A stretch of DNA of 13,592 nt, taken from assembly GCF_000313135.1 (NCBI RefSeq), contig NW_004457307.1:25605-39196 (forward strand). The letters run 5' to 3'. A model generated the notes under the pieces. That model was not told the origin of the DNA, searched no databases, and saw nothing but the letters and a program-made list of their open reading frames with translations. Numbering within the stretch: the first letter of the stretch is position 1; every line of letters begins with the position of its first letter. The stretch comes from Acanthamoeba castellanii str. Neff (Eukaryota > Discosea > Longamoebia > Acanthamoebidae). The position numbers and the translations under genes are program-made. This document shows positions 8,507-13,592 of this stretch, piece after piece.

Positions 8507-9049
8507 TCATCCCACACAAATAAATAGCTCTTTGGGAGCAGTCCAACAACAAGCACCCCACCACCATGTACATGTGCCAACACCTCTTGCCTGAGACACA
8601 CCTATGAAAGCATGATAGGTCACAACAGGAATGAGCAGGTCCCTCACTACCACCCATGCCCAAGTGAAGTGTGTGCCCTGTTGTGTCAGATGCAGACCAA
8701 GAATGTGAGCCAAAGAGGATGTGATGTGCACCATGGTGCCCAAGTTGAGGTACCAACACTCTTCTTCTTTGTGCAGGGTGAGCACTTGTTCTGTTGCAGA
8801 AAGTACCATTTTGGCTTCAGTGCTGTTGTCCCTAGTGGTGTTGGCCTTGACCATGCCTGCCTTGTCAGCCTTACACTTGCAGCAGTTGCCCTTGAGGTGG
8901 CTGGGCTTGCTGCAGTAGTGGCACTTGGCTGTGGTCCTGGCCTCTGCCTTGCCACAGGCCTTGACAGTTGCTCTGGCCTCCCATGGCTGCCTTGCTGCTC
9001 TGGTGTCTGCTTCTGTTGGCAGAAGTGCTGATGGTGCTGTAGTCAGCTA
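8507..9049 (-). pseudogene. copia gag zinc knuckle and protease fragment
   Basis: Open from about 9049 to a TGA at 8509. A CX2CX4HX4C knuckle, CHYCSKPSHLKGNC (8923-8882), is followed by a second Cys pair (CCKCK). About 45 residues later comes ECWYLNLGTMVHITSS, which aligns with the copia protease start (W-x-DSGAS-x-H-x-T), but the catalytic Asp is Asn and the Ser is Leu. The protease would therefore be inactive. Upstream capsid sequence is absent. Confidence 0.7.
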
Positions 9050-9097
9050 CAGTTTGTAGAAGACAGTGCTTGGTGACTTCATATGTGCTCAAGTTGA

Positions 9098-9109
9098 GGG
9101 CTCATAACC
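9098..9109 (-). other. Primer-binding site matching the anticodon arm of initiator tRNA-Met
   Basis: GGTTATGAGCCC follows the LTR end with no gap. Its complement GGGCTCATAACC is the conserved anticodon stem-loop of eukaryotic initiator tRNA-Met. This is the half-tRNA type of priming known from Drosophila copia, not the usual 3'-CCA end type. Confidence 0.72.
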
Positions 9110-9303
9110 TGTTATGATGGTAGAGTGCTAGTGTGTAGAGTAATACAAGAGTGAGTGTCTCATGACCTCTCTCTCAGCCTTATTCAATAAACATCATATA
9201 TAATATGTCATCACATTTCTGTGGACATGAGGTTGCACAGTGAGATTGGGGTAAAGGTGCACTCTCCAATTGGCACTTTACTCATGAGTGTTAACTCACA
9301 ACA
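9110..9303 (-). repeat. 5' LTR of copia element 1, about 194 bp
   Basis: On the minus strand it runs from TGTTGTGAG to CATAACA, with TGTT/AACA inverted termini. A TATTATATATGATG (9207-9193) could be its TATA element. The end at 9110 is fixed by the adjoining primer-binding site; the start at 9303 is inferred from the TGTT terminus. No second LTR was found in the window. Confidence 0.6.
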
Positions 9304-9607
9304 AAGAAGGCCAAGCAGGGCAGTCAGGTCACCTGCATGGGCTTCCTATAAGTCAAACTTAAATACAAAATATCAATGATTTACTACATGGGTGGATGTT
9401 GTGCAATGTACACCTTGGGGAAAACAAAAACAATAGTTGTTGCTGGTGTAACAATGGTGTACATGTGTGTGAAGGGCTGAAACAAGAAGTGTGGTAGCAT
9501 CACCTAGCCAACTAAACTACTTGATAATAATAATTCACTGAAGGCCTCCAAGAGTGCCAAGGAGTAATATTAAAGTTTAAACTGTCCAAAGGTAAGGACA
9601 AGCAAGC
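9304..9607. other. Region upstream of the ankyrin gene
   Basis: No gene is seen. It holds a weak relative of the palindromic motif near 9453-9472 and, at 9504-9525, a string resembling a tRNA D-arm on the minus strand with no matching T-arm. It presumably contains the ankyrin-gene promoter. Confidence 0.4.
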
Positions 9608-10912
9608 ATGGCACACTCCAACCAAGCTGCCACACTCACCAAGGCTCTCATAAGCCTCATCAGCAATACACAGAGTTATGATGAAGTGTGTGCCTACATG
9701 GCGAGCCACAAGTCGCTCAGTGACCCGACCAGTATCCCCCCCCCCAAACCTCTCTACTCTACACTTCTGTACACTACTACTGGTCAGGCGAGGAGACTGA
9801 GTGTCTCATGGTCATGCATGCGCAGTGAGGAAGCGTGTGGTGAGCGGACAGGCAGGCGACTACTGCACCCCACTCATCACAGCGTGCATCATGGGCAAGC
9901 TGTGCATCCTCCAGTATCTGCTGGAACAAGGCGCCAACCCCAACGTCCCGTGAGACATCAATGGTGGGCGCCCCACCTCAAACGCCATTCCTTAGCCTTT
10001 TTGTGTGGCGCATGATCGTTCACTCGCTGATGCAATGGACATTGCAATCATGTCTCAGATCAGGGGCCATGCCACTGCATATCACCTCCCAGTTCAAGCA
10101 GGCCAACCTGTCCTTTCTTGAGGAGCTGCTCCATGCAGGCGCTAACATGAACAGCAACTCTCTCAGCCGAGGTACAGCCACAACCAATGCATGAGTCCAT
10201 TGATCAAGAATTTTATGCACCACTACCACAGGCACGCCTCTGCACGCAGCCATGCAACACAAGTCACTGAAGCATGTGCAAAGGCTGGTGGAGAGTGGGG
10301 CGCATGTGGATGCCACCAAACTGAATCCCACAACAACACCACTGCTCATTGCGGCATTCACCAACCAGGTGGCAACTGCCTCATACCTGCTCACCAAGGG
10401 CACTGACGTACATCAGTCATTGTGAGAAGTTTCAACCACATTGCCTCCACTGCACACCATTTACTCAGTCACTCTCACGTCCCATGTGCTTGCAGCCAAA
10501 CAAGGCACAGAACAACAAGGAACATATGACTCCACTCACGGCCGCCGCCCTTAATGGCGACCCAGCCATGGTTAAGCTGCTGCTGGGCGCTGGTGCCAAT
10601 CCTTACTTCATGTGCATCTCCAGCTCTTCTCTAGCAATCCTGCACTCATGCTGTACCTGACATTGAATGTGGTGTGGGCTCACGCGCAGATGCCCAAGAG
10701 GAAGTACACCACTGGTTTATGCATGCAACGCACCATCAGCAAAGGGAGCCAGCATTAAACACACACTCACAGTCATGCGCATCTTGCTGGATAGGGGAGT
10801 TACAGCTGGAGCAGGGACTCATGGAGCACAACGTGGCCGCCACCACCGCCGAGCGAAAGTCGCCATCTCCCAGAGTCTCTCTGAGTCTGATGGACATCCT
10901 GCAGCACTGTAA
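9608..10912 (+). CDS. Ankyrin-repeat protein, six exons
   Basis: Exons: 9608-9731, 9826-9949, 10059-10171, 10232-10407, 10496-10611, 10690-10912; GT-AG junctions in phase, about 291 residues. The start MAHSNQAATL has no competing upstream ATG in frame close by. Ankyrin repeats are plain: YCTPLITACIMGKLCILQYL with GANPNVP; SGAMPLHITSQF with LLHAGANMN; TPLHAAMQHKSLKHVQRLVE with SGAHVDA; TPLLIAAFTNQVATASYLL; MTPLTAAALNGDPAMVKLLL with GAGANPYF; and STPLVYACNAPS with ILLDRGV. Introns fall between or within repeats. Such proteins act as protein-binding scaffolds; no enzymatic domain is visible. The last about 35 residues look unlike ankyrin, and another frame (SLSLMDILQHC) is equally plausible, so the 3' end is uncertain. 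It keeps many CpGs and has no internal stops, unlike its neighbours. Confidence 0.75.
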
Positions 10913-11132
10913 GTCCAGACGTCAACAAACAACCACTTTCTAGGAATGAACACTCTCTGTTCTGTTCTGTCACAAACAAGAGCGCACCAGGGGCTAAGCC
11001 TGGTCCTCTGGCACAGTCTCATATTCATCCCAGTGTGAGTGTGTGTGATAGCTGACCTTGCAGTAGACATGGTTGCTGCACCACACATGCACACACACAC
11101 ACCACAGTGGTTGGCAAACCAGCCCCAATTGG
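10913..11132. other. Spacer between the ankyrin gene and the ATPase-like remnant
   Basis: No gene seen. Contains GT-rich sequence near 11036-11048 and a (CA)n run at about 11088-11102. Confidence 0.5.
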
Positions 11133-11534
11133 TCAGTTGTCCTCAATGCAATCAATCACCAGCACGCCAAAGCCCTGTGCAGCACCATTGAGCTTGTCCT
11201 TGAACTCAGCCTTCATTGTGCAAGACACATACTCACAATGGATGATGTTGTGATCATTGACAACATTGCATCTGAAAATGTAGATGTAGTCCATGTTGTT
11301 ATGCAACACAGACAGCAGGACCTTTAGGTTCTGCACAACAAAGTAGATGTCAATGCTGCAGTGATGCAACAATGCACACACCTGCACCAGGACATCCAAG
11401 CAGGTGTCATGGGGCAAGAAGAAGCATTAATCCAAGATGACCAGACAGTGTTCCTGACAGCACTTCTTCTTGGCCCCACACAGCTTCAGCAAACAGCCTC
11501 AACAACAGTGCATCATCATAGCATTTTGTCACCA
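11133..11534 (-). pseudogene. Remnant resembling the C-terminal half of a viral or Polinton A32/FtsK-HerA packaging ATPase
   Basis: One frame from about 11534 to a stop at 11133, broken by TGA (11501) and TAA (11429). In order: a hydrophobic strand ending in Asp (CLVILD, stop, CFF), fitting a Walker B of the hhhhDD type with the second acidic position lost; SIDIYFVVQNLKVL, fitting the Gln-containing sensor strand; VLHNNMDYIYIFRCN, fitting the LRxNxDxxxxFR segment; and HCEYV. The order and spacing match the C-terminal half of packaging ATPases of nucleocytoplasmic large DNA viruses and Polinton-like elements, which pump DNA into capsids. Walker A would lie upstream and is missing, cut off by the copia remnant. 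Recognised by motif only; an SPFH-type protein was considered as an alternative. Confidence 0.42.
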
Positions 11535-11551
11535 TGCACTCTAACCTTTCA

Positions 11552-12010
11552 TCATGGTACATTGACACTGTAGTGCTTCAAGCATTGGTGGTGTTCACCT
11601 GGCTTTGAGTTGGTGAAGGTGAGGGTGCTCTGGTTGTTGCAGAAGATTGGAATGTGCTTGTGTTGAGTGAGTCTGAGGTTATAGAAGTTCCCAAGGAAGA
11701 TGGCATGCTTGATGTCAGCCTCAATGCTCTTGGTTGGAGTGGTGGTGTCAAGGTTCTTGATGTTGTTGAACACAACATTGCATGTCTTGAGGACCTTGCT
11801 GCCAACAAGCACTTGGTGATGGCTGGCGTTGGTGCATGCTGGGCTGAGGTAGATTCCAAGGCAGGTGCAGGCTGCCAGTTTATTGCAACCAACCAGGTCT
11901 GTGAGGACCTGTACACTTGTGCTGAAGTGGTGTATGTTGCTGATGTCTGGTTGTGGCCTGTGCTGGTTGAGCCAGATGTCAACCAGCATGGCAAAGTTGT
12001 TGGCAGTCAT
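11552..12010 (-). pseudogene. copia integrase linker fused to RNase H tail
   Basis: Open for about 150 residues. KLAACTCLGIYLSPACTNAS and KVLKTCNVVFNN match the segment after integrase (K-D-x-A...LGY...DVxF). KHAIFLGNFYNLRL and HIPIFCNNQSTLTFTNSKPG match copia RNase H (IxxxCDNQSAxxLxxNP), with Asp replaced by Asn. The direct join of the two shows that the whole reverse transcriptase domain was lost. Confidence 0.62.
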
Positions 12011-12059
12011 GGGCAGACAGTTGTTGATGGCAAATGCAGCAAGTGTGGCTTCTCCCCAG

Positions 12060-12811
12060 AATGCCAGTGTTGATGAGCATGCAGTGGACCATCTTGATGA
12101 TGGTGCAGTTGAAGTGTTCTGCTACTCTGTTGTGCTCCAGTGTTCATGCTGCTGTGGTCTCATGTGTGATGCCTCTGTCAAAGAGGAACTTGGCCATGGC
12201 TGCACTTTTGTACTTGCCACCTTGATCACTCCAAAGTGCTCAACATTGCCACCCTTTTGGTGCAGTGTTGAGGTAGTGTTGAAGTGATTTGAGGAGCTTG
12301 TGCTTGCTGTAGAGGAGGCAGATGGTGGTATATTGGCTGAAGTCATTGATGAACAACATGTAGTATTGCTTGCCCATGGGTGTGGGAATGGGCAGCAGTC
12401 TGCACACATAAGTGTTCACCTGTTTGAGCAGCTTCAGTCAGATGTAGTTGTGAGGCCACTTCTTCTTACATGTGACATGTGCTGTGGCGCCCAAGTTGAA
12501 CAGCCATCATGAGGTCATCCTCAGCTGTGTAGCTAGCTGACCCTCCAGGTGCTGGATGGTGTTGTCTAGTTGCCTGAAGTAGGCATCAAGGGTCTCACTG
12601 GGTGCATGTCATGTCCTCATGAACCACCTGAGGTAGATGACACAATAGCCAGCTGTCTTGGGCCTGAGCTGGGCATTAAGCACAGCCATCATAGCCCTGG
12701 GGTCCGTGTTGGCAGAAGCACAGATGGGACAGAATTGCATGTCAAGGCACAGGTTGATGTAGCCAGCTGCTTGCTGCTTCCTGACCTTGTCCTCCAACAA
12801 CTCCTCCACTT
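12060..12811 (-). pseudogene. copia gag-protease-integrase polyprotein, five in-frame TGA
   Basis: One frame runs from gag into integrase. Gag: ELLEDKVRKQQAAGYI, then IYLRWFMRT and ETLDAYFRQLDNTIQHLEGQ. Protease: WLFNLGATAHVT, with Asn in place of the catalytic Asp. Integrase: LLKQVNTYVCRLLPIPTPMG, where family members have a catalytic Asp at the Tyr; YYMLFINDFSQYT; LWSDQGGKYKS, with the second Asp kept; and EHNRVAEHFN, with the Glu kept. The zinc knuckle is missing between gag and protease, as is most of the protease-integrase linker. TGA codons sit at 12611, 12509, 12440, 12242 and 12146, each where an Arg codon is plausible. Confidence 0.75.
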
Positions 12812-12860
12812 TGTATCATCATCCACTTCCTCATTCTGGCCAAAGGTGACATCCCAGAGG

Positions 12861-13038
12861 TATCATGTCAGAAATGGGCATGGTAGCCACCCATGCTCCC
12901 CTCACTGCACCTGTTGATCAAAGTATGCTAGTGGCTAGGGGAAATAAAGTGTGCTGGGAGAAAAGGTGAGTGGAAAAGAGGTGAGTGCAGGCCGTGTTGG
13001 AAGAAAATGTGCCACCCAAAAGGTGGAGTTCCTTCTGC
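12861..13038. other. Spacer between copia 2 and the right tRNA repeat
   Basis: No gene recognised. The first part may be a decayed copia gag 5' end or leader. Confidence 0.4.
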
Positions 13039-13071
13039 GTCAATGTCAGTTGGGAGAGAACAAAAAACAAG

Positions 13072-13144
13072 TCCCCTGTGGTGTAGTTGGCTAGCATTTC
13101 CGCCTGTCACGCGGACGACCCGGGTTCAAATCCCGGCGGGGGAG
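13072..13144 (+). tRNA. tRNA-Asp(GUC), right copy
   Basis: 73 nt, same sequence as the left copy: anticodon GTC in loop CTGTCAC, A box at 13078-13089, B box GGTTCAAATCC at 13123-13133, intact 7-bp acceptor stem. Transcribed away from the island. Confidence 0.97.
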
Positions 13145-13151
13145 ACCATAC

Positions 13152-13156
13152 TTTTT
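13152..13156 (+). terminator. Pol III T5 terminator of the right tRNA-Asp
   Basis: Five T begin eight bases past the discriminator base, as in the left copy. Confidence 0.75.
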
Positions 13157-13286
13157 AGTTGCCCTTGCTCTTCGTTTTTCCTGCCTTGGTGTCTGTCATC
13201 TTTTGCTGCTTCCTCTCCCTCTCCCTCTCTGCCTTCTTTGCTTTCTCCTGTACACCACCGTTACGCCACTGCTACTTCCTGGAACC

Positions 13287-13592
13287 ATGCAAGGCTGTGT
13301 GCCTTGCAGTGTGGCCGGTGTAGTGTGCGATGGGTTTGCTTTCCTGCGTCCAACTCCACCATCGCCCCCCCCCACTAATTTTGTCCCCCCCCTGTAGGGC
13401 AGAGCCGTGTGGGCAGTGCACGCGCTTTGGTCTGGCCCACAACTGCTTCCGTACGCCCAGGCCCAGAGGGCGACCCCGCACCCGGCGAGCCCCCGCCGCT
13501 GGTACTCGGTCCTTTCTCTGGGCAACCCCCGATGGTCTTTGTGACATGTTCGTGCCTGCACAGGGACAGCCAGGACCATGGTGGATATCAAG
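13287..13592 (+). CDS. Zn2Cys6 zinc-cluster protein with AT-hook-like motif, 5' part
   Basis: Exon 1 is 13287-13333 and exon 2 is 13398 onward. The 64-bp intron has a GTTTGC donor and a pyrimidine-rich acceptor ending CCTGTAG. Splicing joins GCVPCSVAGVVCDG to AEPCGQCTRFGLAHNC, giving C-x2-C-x6-C-x5-C-x2-C-x8-C, the Gal4-type binuclear zinc cluster. RPRGRPRTRR follows, an AT-hook-like basic stretch. Such proteins bind DNA as transcription regulators; they are common in fungi and also found in amoebozoans. The start is the ATG four codons before the first Cys, so an upstream exon is possible. The gene runs off the window. Neither half is convincing alone; the join is. Confidence 0.72.

Larger units (their letters stand above)
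8493..9303 (-). mobile_element. Truncated Ty1/copia retrotransposon 1 (LTR, PBS, zinc knuckle, protease remnant)
   Basis: Read on the minus strand it begins with an LTR, then a primer-binding site, about 50 bp of leader, then a gag zinc knuckle and a protease motif. It stops at the right end of the DNA transposon. The N-terminal capsid part of gag is missing (internal deletion), and no integrase or reverse transcriptase is present on this side. The DNA transposon may have inserted into it. Confidence 0.72.
11552..12860 (-). mobile_element. Degenerate Ty1/copia retrotransposon 2, lacking reverse transcriptase
   Basis: On the minus strand, in normal copia order: gag (12811-12540), protease motif (about 12506-12480), integrase (about 12432-12060), integrase C-terminal/chromodomain-like linker (about 12000-11750) and RNase H tail (about 11680-11560). 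The reverse transcriptase between linker and RNase H has been deleted. No LTR is recognised at either end. CpG is almost absent. Confidence 0.72.
13039..13247. repeat. Right arm of tRNA-centred inverted repeat
   Basis: Inverted copy of 1894-2077, with 27 extra bases at 13181-13207 between the oligo-T/C stretch and the CTCTCCCTCTCC run. Confidence 0.88.

Noticed and set aside
9453..9472. Further copy of the 20-bp motif outside the transposon
   Set aside because: TA spacers are replaced and the AT ends are missing; the fit is too weak to count.
9504..9525. tRNA-like D-arm (GTAGTTTAGTTGGCTAG on the minus strand)
   Set aside because: No acceptor stem or B box follows at the right distance; at most a short tRNA fragment.
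9950..9993. Reading the ankyrin exon through TGA at 9951 as a decayed Arg (DINGGRPTSNAIP)
   Set aside because: A GTGAGA donor at 9950 and the acceptor at 10058 join NVP to SGAMPLHI, which restores the ankyrin consensus in phase; the read-through soon meets TAG.
11654..12287. Overlapping plus-strand open frames of about 140 codons
   Set aside because: They lie opposite copia integrase and RNase H motifs; the openness reflects the codon composition of the real strand.
3988..12611. TGA as a reassigned sense codon
   Set aside because: The host NADAR and ankyrin frames use no internal TGA, and CpG decay explains the excess without recoding. The other stops present also show real decay.

Overview
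This is a eukaryotic nuclear window. Two GC-rich, CpG-rich flanks with short-intron host genes (about 1-2042 and 13072-13592) surround an island of roughly 11 kb that is AT-richer, almost free of CpG outside one gene, and packed with broken mobile elements. Compact GT-AG introns of 50-130 bp, (GT)n tracts inside introns, a Zn2Cys6 regulator and ankyrin, copia and virus-like pieces fit a protist such as an amoebozoan or a relative of fungi and animals. The sequence alone does not settle the species.

Left flank: a minus-strand gene of at least eight exons (1660 down to 1, open at the window edge) encodes a NADAR-domain protein with a small Cys4 zinc site near its N-terminus. It is followed by a tRNA-Asp(GUC) gene on the minus strand (2042-1970). 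Right flank: a second, near-identical tRNA-Asp(GUC) on the plus strand (13072-13144), then the first two exons of a Zn2Cys6 zinc-cluster protein running off the end. The two tRNA units form an inverted repeat of about 185-210 bp, and both point away from the island, so the whole island lies upstream of both tRNA genes.

Island: (i) 2241-8488 is a DNA transposon of about 6.25 kb with 28-bp terminal inverted repeats and a possible 4-bp target duplication (CCCA). It carries two divergent, intron-containing genes: a minus-strand DUF7869-type protein (motifs FDNC..ENKN and GHTHED) and a plus-strand protein of unknown function ending in a Cys/His and SR-rich tail. Both are broken by in-frame stops. 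Its non-coding parts hold twelve copies of an unusual 20-bp alternating purine/pyrimidine motif. All copies can be explained as decayed forms of one CpG-filled palindrome. (ii) 8493-9303 is a truncated Ty1/copia element on the minus strand, with an LTR, a primer-binding site matching the anticodon arm of initiator tRNA-Met, a zinc knuckle and a dead protease motif. (iii) 9608-10912 is a six-exon ankyrin-repeat gene that has kept its CpGs. (iv) 11534-11133 is a minus-strand remnant resembling the C-terminal half of an A32/FtsK-HerA packaging ATPase of large DNA viruses or Polintons. (v) 12860-11552 is a second copia remnant (gag, protease, integrase, RNase H; reverse transcriptase lost).

Across the decayed genes nearly every in-frame stop is TGA. 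This is what CpG deamination (CGA to TGA) predicts, and together with the CpG loss it suggests that the mobile elements, but not the flanks, were cytosine-methylated in the germline.
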